Below are positions 46,598 through 59,975 of a DNA stretch of 64,000 nucleotides, one piece after another. Within the stretch, counting starts at the first letter, position 1, and every line of letters begins with the position of its first letter. The translations under genes and the position numbers were made by a program. The notes below the pieces were generated by a model. The model ran no database searches, was not told where the DNA came from, and was given only the letters and a program-made list of their open reading frames with translations. Source of the DNA: Vespula vulgaris (taxonomy: Eukaryota > Arthropoda > Insecta > Hymenoptera > Vespidae); assembly GCF_905475345.1 (NCBI RefSeq), contig NC_066597.1, positions 3,301,001 to 3,365,000 of the forward strand. Direction: 5' to 3'.

Positions 46598-47176
46598 AAA
46601 ATATTCATATTCATGTGGAAATTTGTTAAATAGTCCGTCGGGGTTAAATTATTAAAAAGAAAAGAATAAATGAAATGAATTTTTTAAACAATTTTTGTTT
46701 TAAAGGAATATTTTTTTTTATTCGGTTTCGTATCGTTTTGGAGTCACATTCGTTTATTAATATTTATGTTTTGTATCGATCGATTTATTTATATATTTAT
46801 TTATTAAACGAAGATATTAAAAATGTCGTATATTAATTAAAACCGTAAAAACATTTCGATAAACTTGATAACGATGATGATGATGATGATGATGATGATA
46901 GAAATTTTATCGAACGCAAAAGAGAGGAGAAAAAGGGTTTCTCGAAAATTTCTACATAATAAATATAATACTGTATATAATTACTTACCTACATGAAGAT
47001 TCCAATCGCGCAATAATAAGAAGTATAATAAGAAAGATAGATGTATAAATAAGAATAATAAGGGGATATAATGTTCACATATTCGACGAGTACGAGAAAG
47101 ATAGTGAGATATTAAGAAACGTAGAAAAAAAAGATATAGAACGAGACAAACAAGTACGATTACTCAAGATAAAAAA

Positions 47177-47220
<44 letters not shown>

Positions 47221-47330
47221 GGTGGTGTAGGGGGTGAGAAAGAAAGAGAAAAAATACGGAACAAAAATAGACAATAAAACAACAACAACAACGGTAATAA
47301 TAAAAATTACGCCATTCATAAACTTTCTAC
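45601..47330. other. intron-like DNA with CT/GA and ATG arrays
   Basis: (CT)n at about 45737-45765, (GGATC) units near 45870, (GA)n at 46216-46270, (CT)n at 46570-46598, (GAT)n at 46872-46900 and (GA)n at 47177-47216. AT-rich between these; no coding exon recognised. Confidence 0.6.
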
Positions 47331-47332
47331 CG

Positions 47333-47560
47333 GGTGTGCCAAGAGTTCTTAAGCGGGCCAAAAATGTCTAGATGATTTTAAAAGTCGATTACTCTTTTTC
47401 GAAACTTTTTGAGATTACAATTTTGTTATTCTTGTTATTTTTTTTCTTCTTCTTTTTTTTTCTTTCTTTCGTATTGCGAAACTACGAGTCTAAAAGATCT
47501 TTAAAAGGATTAAGTAATTGATTTTTAATATCAATTTTGACCGACCCTATACAAGTTTAC
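47333..47560. repeat. dispersed repeat copy (unclassified)
   Basis: Starts with GGTGTGCCAAGAGTTCTTAA and contains TCGATTACTCTTTTTCGA and TTTTTAATATCA, in the same order as 28640-28930. The head segment also matches 30123-30150 and, in reverse, 50729-50752. Confidence 0.5.
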
Positions 47561-47991
47561 GACATTATCTCGTAGTATTTCATACATTCTCTTTCTCCTT
47601 TTTCTCTTCTTCTATTTTTAGATAAAACTCGCTTTAGTAATTTATCGTCGATCGTAAAACTTCGACGTATCATCCCGCCTATTTGGGCGTCGGCGAAACT
47701 GGATTTCACGGTATTGGTTAGAGAACACGTTAGAAATTTGTTCCAAGTTCTGTTACGAAATTCTTTTTTTGTTTTCTTCTTAACGTTCGCATTTACCGTA
47801 ATTAATCGTAATTAAAAAAAAATAAAAAAAAAACAAAAAAAAAGAGAGAGAAAAAAATGTTCGTTAAAAGTATTCTAGGAATAAATTAAAATTTGTTCGA
47901 ACGTTATTCGAAACAATGCATCGAAGGTTGCTATGTACGTGGACGGGACATTTTCTATCTCTCTCCATCTCTCTCTTTCTCCCTGTCTCTG

Positions 47992-48034
<43 letters not shown>

Positions 48035-50728
48035 TTTTCTTTTCGTTGGCATCGAGGGTCCATCGTTGGCGAAACGTGACAGGAGGGAGCGTTCGCGCGA
48101 TACCTAATCGATAAATACTAAACAACGAAGGAGGGTCGACGCGTACCGTTTCTACGTGGGAACAAAACTCTCATATAATTTTTTCATACACTATCTCTCT
48201 CTTTCTATGTCTCTCTCTCTCTCTCTCTCACTCTATAATATAAGTATAATTTTATACACGCGCATACGTATGCACACATGATGGATGCTTCCCAATAATT
48301 TAATTTTTTTTGTTCTTTTTTTTCCTTTTTCCTTTTTGTTTCATCACAATTTCAATTAATACGAATTTGACTTTTATCATTGTCCGTACGATCAATATTT
48401 TTTACTATGTTATTATATTTTTTAATATGGCGTCGCTTAACAATTTGTCGTTGAGTATCCACTTAGCCAATTTCTACTTATGGTTTGATGTATAGCTATT
48501 AGATGTAGGATGTATATATACTATTATATACTATTAGATACAAGGACGGCAGAATGATCGTAGATCTGCCAGAAATTTTTTGCCAGTTGATTTTTAAGAA
48601 CCTTTTCTTTCTTTCTTTTTTTTTTTTGTGACTTTTTAAGGCTAATTGTTTTCTTTTCTTTTTTCTTTCTTTTTTTCAGATTGTAGAATAAAGTGACGAG
48701 CCCAAAACTAATATGAAAGTAGCAAGCATAATTAAATAGATTACAAAGTTTCGAGATAGAGTAATTAAATTTTTGTTATCGCTTGAAAACTTTTGGTCCA
48801 TCGTGTATAAGTTTTATTTTATACGTATAAATGTCTTTCTTTTTCTTTTTTTTTTCTTCTTATTTTTACATGTTTAACAAAACGTTTAATTCATTACATT
48901 AAGTTTCTATTTACGAAATTTCTATGTAATACAGTATAATTACATTAATACAAGTTCTCGATATTACATAAAATTTTTTTTTTTTATTTTTTTGTTACAA
49001 ATCGAATCCATGAATTAACTATAGTAAAAATGTCGTCGACATTATGTGCGCCTACGTTATATTATTAAGATGCAACCTTTCTTCTTCCCACGTTAAAAAT
49101 AGCATTACGCGAGTGTTGAATACGAATTACTAATTAGATTCAAATAAGATTCTAACGCGTCGCTAACGACAAACGGCGGAAGCGAACAGTGATGATACTC
49201 GGTAATCTTACCTTTAAGGACAACAGTTGTTGTTTCTTTCAATAGTCTCAAGTATAAATCCGTTGACATTAAAGTGACGTTGCACGACCAAACGATGATT
49301 GTCAACGCATACGAATGAACTTTATATACACATATATATATATATCTATATATTTATTTATATATATATATTTATATATATATATGTTCGTGTATATAGG
49401 TGTATATATATTGTGTTATTTCTAATTTTATTTTCAAGTTTTATTTGAAGAAAATTCTCTTTCTTTTATTTAGTAAAAGTTGCGAAAAGAGTCTTAACAA
49501 TTCGAATATTGTAGTCTGCATTTTTTCTTTTTTTCTTTTTCTTTTTTTTTTTTAAAGTAGATATATATATCATATAGTATACAATCTTTAATAAAAATTT
49601 TGTTGAGTAAATCATATCTAATTTATAACTAATAGTAAGTTATAAATATGTATTAAATGTAATTAATTATAACACATATAATAAGTTTTCTTATACATAC
49701 ATGTATACATACATACATATGTGTAAAACGAGAGATCATATAATTCTTATTAGTATAACTATATTATATTAAATAATGATAAAAGTTGCATTGAGTTATA
49801 TACTCAGTATATAAATATCTATATTATAGTATAATTATATTCATATGTAATATTTATAAATCTCGATATAATATAACTTACTACAATTTAATATATTCCA
49901 TTTGATATAACTTATATCGATTTTTCGTACCTTATATCGAAGATTTCGTTTCTTAGAAAAAAAGAAAAAAGACATAATAATAAAAAATAAAAAAATAAAT
50001 ACTACGTAACATATTAGAAAAGTTTCGAGTGTCGAAATCAGTTCCGATGAATCGAGTTCCGATAACATACCGATCGTAAATCTTTTAAGACGACAAAAAC
50101 GATATCGAAAAGGTTGGCAAGGTACAGGAGATTGAGAGAGAAGGTGTACAGAGAAAAGTTCACACTACTCGTAAATGATTATATGACCGGTCTAACTTTT
50201 TAAGAGTTCGTAAACGTTTCGTTTCTCTTAATGCTCGATGTTTTGACGCATTCACGTTTAGTCGATATCTTTCTCTCGAAAAATCTTAAGAGATTTAATT
50301 TTTCTATTTAAAAAGAAAAAAACGAAACGAAACAAAAAGAAAAAGATGACCTGAAGGAAATGATGAAAAATATCTAATAATCTATTCTTCTAAGCTACAC
50401 GAAAAAAAGGAAAGAAAGAACGAAAGATTGACGGACATTTTGATAGAAATATAAAAATCGTATTTAGATGAATTATCACATAACGATCATAATACACACA
50501 CACACACATACACACGATCTTAGAAAATCAATTACTCTGTTTTACGAGACTATTCGTATTTGCATTTTGTACTTTTCATTTTTATTATCTTTTTATCAAT
50601 TCTTAGAAAAAAATTCTTTTGACTCTTTGAAACAATCTGACTCAACAAAAAACAAAAAAGAAAAAGAAAATAGCAAAGAATGTCTTTCCAAAAGAAAAAT
50701 AAATAATTGATTTGTTTGTTTATCTCTT
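47561..50728. other. intron-like DNA, further repeat relics
   Basis: Contains (CT)n (47990-48028, 48192-48230), a probable repeat relic at 48575-48810, (TA)n at 49328-49400, T-rich tracts, and a unique segment at 49090-49315. No coding exon recognised. Confidence 0.55.
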
Positions 50729-51153
50729 TGGCCCACTTAGGAACTTTTTGTGTCCGTCCAGTATCTACTTTTCTATATATTCGGTTTATAAGGACAGTGA
50801 GTCAATGAACACGAACAGGCTCGTCCATTCGTGCATAGGGTGAAAGCAGAAACAGGGAGGGGCCTTACGCGTAGGAGGGACGCTCTATTTTCTTCTTGGT
50901 TTTCTACCCACGCTTCTTCTGACCCACCGAGAAATCCGATCGAACTTATAACCACGACTTCCTGTCGCGTGTAGGACTTCCATTTCTATGCTCCACCCAG
51001 TCTTGAGTTAAAGTGTCTTCGATCAAGTAGACAATGGATAAGATTATAGATCTAAAAAAGAAAAAAGAAAAAAGAAAACTGAACTTACAATATGTAAAAG
51101 ATAAAAGAGATATCTTTTTGTTTTCTTAATTTTCTTTTTCTTTTTATTTCATT

Positions 51154-51184
<31 letters not shown>

Positions 51185-52757
51185 TTTTTTTTTTTTCTGT
51201 TTCTTTTCTTTTTATCTTTTTTTTTTAAACCATCGTTTATTACCAAGACCGATCGAAATAAAAATTTTCCGAATCTTTATCGTTCGTAAAGGATATTATT
51301 GAACGGAATTACGAAACCGAGCTAAATTTAGAATCTAAAATTTACGATACGTATCCTAACGCGTGTACGTGCCCTCGTCTTATTACTATCAATATCAGAG
51401 TTGTTACAAATTGTTTTAGATTTTAATATATATCGAATTATAGAGATTATGAAAGTTCTCTTTTAGTTAAAATATGACGGTCGATAAACATAAAGATTAT
51501 CTCACGTCTCAGCTGTTAGAATAAATTGCGATATTTATTATATTTATCAAACTATTCACAAAACAACTAATATTTCGACGATCCGTTATATGATTTATAC
51601 GATCACAACGTATAATTACTTCGATTTATAATTAAACCTTTCAATTCGTACTGAATAAAGAGACGATAGGAGTAAACAATCTTTCTTTTCTTTCTTTTTT
51701 TTTTTTTTTACTTTCATAAATTTCGTTAAAAAATTACCATCGTCCGCCATATGCAAAATAAAATAGAAGTAGAAGAAAAGAAAATAAAGGGGGAAAAAAA
51801 AGAAAAGAAATTGGGGGAAATGGTGACGTCATATTATACAGTTCTAGCTCTCTTTTTTTCTTTTTTTCTCTCTTTCTCTTTTTCTCTCCTTCTCCTTCTC
51901 TCTTCCTCTCTTTTTCTTTCTTTCTCTCTTTCTATCACACTCCGTCTAATTCCCTGGGATTTCGAACGTTCAATTGCAACAGGCTTTACCGTTGGTCGCT
52001 ATCGAGGAACAAAGAGCTTCACCATCGATGGCTATTTTCTCTTAGGGGAGTCCCTCGCTTGATCCACGATGATTCTCTCACAGTGAGTGGTCGAAATCAA
52101 CGAGTACAGTGGTGGTAGCAGCTGTGCGTGAAAATTTCATTTAGCCTTTCAGGCTGACACACACACACATACACACAAACACACACACGATATATGCAGA
52201 AATACGTATACATTTATTCATCCATCCATCCATCCATCCATAGATCCATCCATAGATTTATACATGGGCATGGTTATAATAATCGTACACAGTAAAAATG
52301 ATTTTTCATTTTGCTTTCGCAGCGTATGTTTCTCGGTCATCTCGTTACGAGATAGAAAATCATGACTGGAAACAATGGCGACGTTCAATGCACAAATGTC
52401 CTTATTGTTAGTGAAAGTAATAATGGCAAATAAGAATCACGAAGTAGCGGAGAAACTCATGCCGTTTGTACTACGTATATTGTCCGTCTATGTGTATTCG
52501 TTCGTCCTTTTTTGTTAAGTGGTTCATGTTGGATGATTCAGTAGGATGCATCTCAGTCTTTCTCTCTTTTTCTTTTATATTAACACCTTCGAATTCTTTT
52601 TTCTTTTTCTATTTTTTTTCTTTTCTTTTCTTTTTCTTTTTCTTTTTTTTTTTTTACTTTTTTTCTTTCGTCCTTCGAACATTGCACATCTTTTGTCCTC
52701 TCACCTAGCCAAGAGGTTACCATTGTTCGGCGAATTCTTTTTCTTTATTTTCTTTTT

Positions 52758-52759
<2 letters not shown>
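50729..52759. other. unique GC-richer block, then AT-rich and pyrimidine-rich DNA
   Basis: Begins with a reverse-oriented dispersed repeat fragment (50729-50752), followed by a non-repetitive block (50775-51010). Then (ATTT)n (about 51151-51185), pyrimidine-rich tracts, (CA)n (52158-52188) and (ATCC)n (52217-52255). No coding exon is recognised. Confidence 0.5.

Positions 52760-52801
<42 letters not shown>
52760..52801. repeat. (CT)n microsatellite
   Basis: About 42 bp of CT, flanked on both sides by T/CTTT-rich DNA. Confidence 0.93.
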
Positions 52802-52805
<4 letters not shown>

Positions 52806-55254
52806 CTTTCTTTTTTTTTTCTATACCCATACATTACTTACCTGTAGAATATTCACCAGCTGACTCGTGTCGAACCAACAAGGTGAAACCTCCAACCTAC
52901 CTGACCTGGAACTAACAGCTAAACTATTTTGTTCGTGCGTTCGTGTGTTCGTCGTATCTACTTTAAGTCGAGTCCCCATGATGGTGTTTCATCGTTCCTC
53001 GCTTCTCTTCGTGGTCTCTTGCGTAAAATATTTATAGATTTCGGACGCGTTGTTCGATGTAGAAATTGCCATTGTGCTTTTGGCGCCACTGTGCTAAAGA
53101 TTTTCTTTCGTAATTGATCACCGGGTATACATACCATCGTGCATTTTTATTTATCTTTCTTTTTTTCCCTTCTCCTTTCTTCTTTTCTTCTTTTTTTTAA
53201 ATATATATATACATATATTTTTCCGAACGTCGGTCAGTTTAAACATATTTTTTACTTCGTTATATTTCTGTTATATACTTTATTACGATTTTTTTTTTTT
53301 TTTAATAATACCAATAGTATATAATATTAGTAAAATAGTTTGTACAGCATTATATATTACGATATATTATTAGTATTATACTATTCGTAATATACAATAC
53401 CAGTACAATGCTATACAGTACGTAATTATATATATATATATATTTTAAAAAATGTAGAAAAATAGTAAAGAAAAAAAAAGAAAGAAAATCTGACGAAGAA
53501 ATAAGGATAATAATTTTCGTTATAAAATAATTGCTCTAGTTAAAACTTTTAATAATTCTTCTTTATAGTCGGATTTTAGAGAAAGAGAGAGGAATATCAT
53601 GCGCCTATGCAGGTTTCGACCCTCGACAGATGTTTTTTGGGGGTGGAGGAAAGGTATCGTAGAACGTGGCACACAGGCATCTCGCCACCGCCATAACTAC
53701 CACCATATCCACCGCCATCATTGACGTCAGAGTACCACCGAGCAACCAGTCGACCATGTTGTCCCTTCAAAAAGGTTTCCCATGTTGCCAGATCTTCGTT
53801 CATTCTCTTTGTTCCTCGCAAATCTTTCTCGAGGATGTTGCATGCTCCGGATCTAGGTCCTTCGAGTATTATTTTATAATAATTCTATCCTTTTGTGTTT
53901 CTCTCACTTTCGTTTTCTTTTTAAATAAGAAGATCGCACGCGTCCTCTACATTCTAATTCTGTAGCTTCGTTAGTTTACGCAGTTATATTCTTCTCTTTT
54001 CTTTTTTTTTCTCTTATTGAAAATTTTGAAAATCATTTAACAAAGATTTCTAATCGAGAAAATGTTACTTCAATGTTTCTAATCGTTTGGAAATTTTCGA
54101 GGATATTTGTTGATAAACGTTTATATACTAATTCCTCTATGTAATTATACGTATATATCCATATACATGTATATAGTTACACGTAGATATTTGGATGTTT
54201 ATGTATATTTTACTCGATATAAGGAGAAACATTGGTGCATCTATGTATGTATGTATGTATGTATGTGTGTATGTACGTATATACGTATGTACTATGTGTC
54301 GAGACCATACGCCTGCAGGAAATTGGAAATGGCGAGTGCACGTTGCAAATAGTCGAGATCGTTCTAGGAAATTGGTATTTTCTTTATTTACTTCTTTTTA
54401 CCTAACCATTTAGGTTACTGTGATTTCATCGAACTCGTCCATTTTTGTTTGCTTTTCTTTTTTCATCTTCTTTCATTCCTTTTCTTTTTTTTTTTTTTAC
54501 TTCTTTTCTTTTTTACCAAAGAGTATCGAACGTGAAAAATTATTTATTCAAATATGTTTGCACGAGGTAGATGAAAAATTTTTATTTCGAGTTAAGTTGA
54601 ATCAAATGGAACGGAAGAAGTATAGATATTTTTGGTATTTTTCTTCTTTGTTTTTTTATTATCGTTTTTATATTTTTTATGCACGTATATATATATATAT
54701 ACGTAAAGAGAATATTTCACGAGTAATAAATACAATTATTATAACATCATAATTCTGTTCGAAATTGAATCTAAAAAGAATATTAATAATAAAGAGAGAG
54801 AGAGAGAAAGAGAAAGAGAGAAAGGTGACCGAAAAAAATAAAATCCATATAATCATAATCTTTCTAATAAACGACCAACGATAACACGATGATCATAATT
54901 ATGAAATTAAACGCGAACTCTGACAATAAGGCTCTCACTAAGAAAAATATTAAAAGACATTACAAATCCCATCGAAACAAAATTTTCACGACGCAATACG
55001 CTTGTGCTCTTCGACCTTTTTAAATTTAAACCTTCTACGAATATCTTCCTTTTCGACGTCGTTGAAAGAAAGAAAAAAGATAGAGGAACCAAAAAAAGAG
55101 AGAAGAGAAAAAGAGAGAGAGAGAGAGAAAGAAAGAAAAAGAGAACGAAAAAAGACAAAAAGAAAAAAGAAAAAAAAAAGTACCAAAAAATAGAAAAACG
55201 GGAAACAAAAAAAGAAAGAAAGAAAGAAAGAAAAGAAATAGAAAAAAGGCATGC

Positions 55255-55260
<6 letters not shown>
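52802..55260. other. intron-like DNA with one unique block (53590-53850)
   Basis: Unique sequence at 52850-53120 and 53590-53850, (TA)n near 53430-53443, (TATG)n at about 54241-54266, a short GA run at 54796-54825 and a purine-rich tract (55070-55245). No supported exon. Confidence 0.5.
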
Positions 55261-55325
<65 letters not shown>

Positions 55326-55728
55326 AGAGGAGGAGATAAAGTAGACGTAAGAGACGAAGCATGGTTCGTGTCGAGGAGGAGATGATGCGAGCGAAGGTTT
55401 TCAAAAGCAACGGGAGGAGACCCTTCGAGACCCGAGAAGACGAAGGACAACGATAGTCGACGACTGAGAGGAGAAGCAGATAAAGAGAGAAAAAATCAAA
55501 TAAGAAGAAGACGAAGAAGAAGAAGAAGAAGAAGAAGATAGATAGATAGATAGTAGTAAGAGATAGAAAGAGAAAGAAGGAGAAAGATACGAGGAGGGTC
55601 TTCTTGTGTATCTTCCGGCCACACACATACACACAATATATATACATACGTACATACACAGCTGACTCACCACTCACTCACTCACTCACTCAACGTTGTA
55701 CACGTGTACGATGTACACGTAGGCGTTT

Positions 55729-55769
<41 letters not shown>

Positions 55770-55770
55770 G

Positions 55771-55800
<30 letters not shown>
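55261..55800. repeat. (GA)n array, (GAA)n array and opposed (CT)n array
   Basis: (GA)n at 55261-55321, (GAA)n at about 55505-55538, (GATA)n at about 55537-55555, (ACTC)n at 55664-55692 and (CT)n/(CTGT) at 55733-55800. GA and CT arrays lie in opposed orientation about 410 bp apart. Confidence 0.9.
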
Positions 55801-55803
<3 letters not shown>

Positions 55804-57480
55804 TTATGAGAGAGTTTTATCGTATATGCGTGCGTTGTTTTCGTTGAGGGGGCAGACCTCGTGGGTCTCTCTCTCGGAACTCTCCTCCGACGACTATACG
55901 TCATGAACTCGCGAGAACTTCTATTTATAAGTGAACGACGGAGTCTCTATACATGTATGTATGTATGTATGTATGTATATATGTATGCATGCATGCATGT
56001 GTATATGTGTACAACAAACATACAGGGTGCTCCACTAGACTACAACTCACTGCTTTCATATCAAGTCCTCAAGTCCTCCGGCTACTGCGAGTCGGAGTAA
56101 AATGAGGAAGAAGGTGCACGTGAAAAATAATAGTTCGTCCGTCTATTTCTTTACTTCTTTGTTTGTTTGTTTGTTTTGTATTGTTTCGTTTCGTTTTGTT
56201 TTTTTTTTCTTTTCTTTTTCTTCCTCCTTAAGAAAGCGGAATTATTTCGATAGTCAAAAATCTTTTTTCTCCTTTCAAAAATCTATTAATTCTTATTTTA
56301 TTATTCGTATGTAATAATTATTATAGATTCGTTTAAACGATATTGCGATATCGCTGTAAAATTCTCGTTCATAATTTCTAACAAAATTTCGGATAGAAGT
56401 ATCGTAGATCTTTCGTTCGTAGATCTCTAAAGAAGAAGAAGAAAAAAGAAAAATATAAGAGATGTACATAATTTTTTTTTTTTTCTATAACTATAAAATT
56501 AAAATTTCATTAAGCGAAATCATTCATTGATGGTATATTAAGGCATTAATAAAACACATCAAATATTTCTATATACAACATTAAATGATCATTAAAATTC
56601 GAATTGTCTTTCGTAATTGCGTGAATTATTTTCTAACAAATTTCTTACGAAAAAAAAAGAAAGAAAGAAAGAAAAGAAAGATCGTATATCAAATGAGTAA
56701 AGATAGATTAAAACATTTGTACGTACTTTTGCACGACTATATAACGATTAAAAAATATAACAAAATACACGATAATACCTACGTATACGTGATCGAGATT
56801 TAATTGAATAATTTGAAACTTTAGCAGAGAGAAAGAGAGAGAGAGAGAGAGAGGAGTACCATGTGTACATAAACATACACATACCGTACACACATCGTAT
56901 ACACACTGTGCACCGTATAGAAGATAATCGTATACATAGACAGACCCACAGCATCCTGGATGCACCTTACATTTACATATTATGTCGTAATGCTCGTTGT
57001 TTGTCTGTCATTGTAATAATATACATAGATCGATGGACGTCATTATTTATAAATGCTGCCTGGACAACGGTTTCCGTTAGGGTGTTCCTCTCCTCTTCGA
57101 CTCGATAACTTGCGTTTCCTCTTTAACTCTTTCCCTCTCTCTTTCTCTCTCTCTCTCTCTCTCTGTCTCTCTTTATCTCTTTCTTTTTACGTTATTTATT
57201 TCCCTTCAGGAAGGATCATGCAGTTAAGACAATGATTTAAATCGCATAAATCCTTATATACTAACCAGAACGAGAGCCTATCTAATGTTTAAAGAGTATG
57301 TCTCTTTAATGAGAGGGTATTCTTTCCTTTTCTTTTCTTTTTTTTTTGCTTCTATCTTTCTGCTTTCTTTCCTTTTTTTTCTCTCTCCCCTTCTTTTCCT
57401 CTTTTTGTTCTTAAACGCAAGCAGCGAAGTAAATCATTTAGTCTACTGACGTTTAATTAGACGCGTTGTGATGTACGAGG
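55801..57480. other. intron-like DNA
   Basis: Unique patch 55815-55925, (TATG)n at 55953-55985, a repeat-like segment starting CAGGGTGCTCC at 56022, (GTTT)n near 56160-56178, (GA)n at 56828-56850 and (CT)n at about 57136-57175. No coding exon recognised. Confidence 0.55.
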
Positions 57481-57488
57481 AAAGAAAA

Positions 57489-57514
57489 GAAAGAGAGAGA
57501 GGAAGAGAGAGAGA

Positions 57515-57566
<52 letters not shown>

Positions 57567-57576
57567 ACGCTTAGTT

Positions 57577-57622
<46 letters not shown>
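57489..57622. repeat. (GA)n-(CT)n near-perfect palindromic hairpin
   Basis: A GA array (57493-57562) is followed after about 17 nt by a CT array (about 57580-57622). The junction is itself self-complementary: GAGAAAGAA, a short loop CGCTTAGT, then TTCTTTCTC. The stem could exceed 40 bp. Confidence 0.9.
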
Positions 57623-59940
57623 GGAAAATCCGTTCGTTCTACTTAAGAGAAAATGGCAGCCTCTCTGGGTGTTGCTGTTACTGCTAGTGCTACCTTGCTT
57701 CTCGTTCTCTTAAAGAAACAGCCTGTAATTAAAACAAAATAACGGCACGCGAGGATTTTCACGTTAATTATGGGACTATTTAACGAGTATAATAATAATA
57801 ATGATAGCAACAATGATAATAAAAAAATAATCAAAATAATAACGATAATAATAATAATGATAGATAGATAGGTAGCTTTAATTGTTTCAAACTCTTTAAT
57901 TGTTTTATCTCCCTAAGGAGATCATTATTGTTTCCTTTGTTCTTATTTCTTTCTTTCTTTCTTTTTTATTATTATTATTATTTATTTTTTTTTCTTTTTA
58001 TATTTTTTCTTCCTCTTGCCCTGATAACATCTCTCCAAGTGAAAATACTTTGACTTATTTAGGATGATTGATCGATCCGATCGATCGATCGATCGATCGA
58101 TCGAACGATCGATTGATCGTCAAATGATCGATACGTAGCAGCCTGATAGTGACCGATCGATCTTTGGGATAATGAATTTTCCGTAAACGTTCGATCGAAA
58201 ATAATGAAGTGTAAGACAAATGATTTTGCTTATTGATTTTTATATATTGATCATTGAGATACGATACTTGTGTGCGTGTTTGTATGCGTGTAAACGAAAA
58301 TAGATTTAATAGATCATTTGATAATGACGAAGGAAGAGATAGATGAACAGATTTATTTGATATCTATAATAAAAAAAAATAGATAGTATATATTTATATA
58401 CGCACATACTAGATTTGTATATTAATATTTTATATTAATTTTTTTCATATATATATATATCTTTTTTTTTTACTAGATATAATAATATAGTACTATATAC
58501 ATCTCTTTCTTACCGTGTTTTACACACACACACACACAGAGAATATACTATATTAAATGTATAAGAACTCTCTCTCTCTCTCTCTCTTTCTCTCTTTCTA
58601 CCCATCTAAATATAAATTCAACAAATCGAGTTAAGATCACGTAAAGGTAAACCCAAATAAAACAACAGTGAAGGAATATAAATAATATAAAAAAAAAAAA
58701 AGAAAAGAAAAAAAAAAAATAAGAGAATACAAATAGAGGAGAAACATATAGAAGAAAAATCGTTATTACCGAACGATAACTGCAACTGAATCTGGGCCAA
58801 CTATTTATAGTATATTGCCATACATCTCTTCGACGGCCTCGTCGTAGTCATAGTCACAGTCATAGTCATAGTCATAGTTATAGTTATAGTAGTCGTGCCT
58901 TTATTGCCGCGAATACCACGTGCGTTTTATGTGCGTATAGTGAAATATCGAGACTGAAATATCGAATTGATCGCGTACCACGGTCATTGTTGCATCTACG
59001 AGGAAAAACAACTCGCTGAGAGAGTTTATAGCTTTGCTAGCTTTACGATTATTGAGATCTCAGCCATTCATGATCGTTCACTTCTTGCTCCTACCTCTCT
59101 CTTTCTCTCCCCCCCCCCCCCACCCCTCACCCATCATTCTCTTCTTTCTCTTTCTCTCTTAACGTCTAGCAACTTGCATAGAAAATTACACTGGAAGTTC
59201 TTCCTTATCGATTCGATCGTATTATATTTAAATATCGATCGAATGATTTTTTCTTTTTCTTTCTCCCGTTTTCTTTTCTTTTTTTTTCGACTTTAAAATA
59301 GTCTCCGTAAAAAATTCCATTCGGGATTTATTTTAATTGTTCGTATTTGAAAAAAAAAAGAAGAAAAAGGAAAGAGAAGGAAAGTTACAAGAGTGTTTTT
59401 TATACTAGTGATAGAAATAATTATACTGGGGTGTACTTTTTAGTTTAACTGTGATATAATAATTGTATCAGTCTTTGCTGATATAATTATGTAATATGAT
59501 ACAACTTATTTTGTAATACAATGTTGCATCAGTATGATTATATTATGGTATAACTTGTAACGATTATACGATTATACTACTGTAAATATGTCTTATTCTG
59601 AGAGATATATAATATTTACAATTTATTATTATATAAAACATTAGACAGAAAAAGAGAATTTTGAAATATTCACATAAAATTCACATAAATAGAATTTTGA
59701 AAATAAAAATATTTAAGTCTACGTGATATCTCAAAGTTACATAAACTTATATACATACATGTATGCATACATACACACACACACACACACACGTATATAT
59801 ATATGAAAAGAGATGATTAAATTAAATGGAATTAATTTCGTCTATTTTATGAGAATTACAATACAAACGTAATGCACATATCTATATGAAAAATAACGTA
59901 CATCTGACGCTTAATTTCTTTTTCTTTTATTCTTTCTTTC

Positions 59941-59975
<35 letters not shown>

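Noticed and set aside
54907..55677. 256-codon minus-strand open frame, the longest in the right half
   Set aside because: Composed almost wholly of Phe, Leu and Ser encoded by the CT/TTC arrays on that strand; no domain, no splice context.
58068..58118. (GATC)n array as a possible methylation or origin signal
   Set aside because: GATC clusters matter for bacterial Dam systems; here it is a plain tetranucleotide microsatellite in an insect genome.
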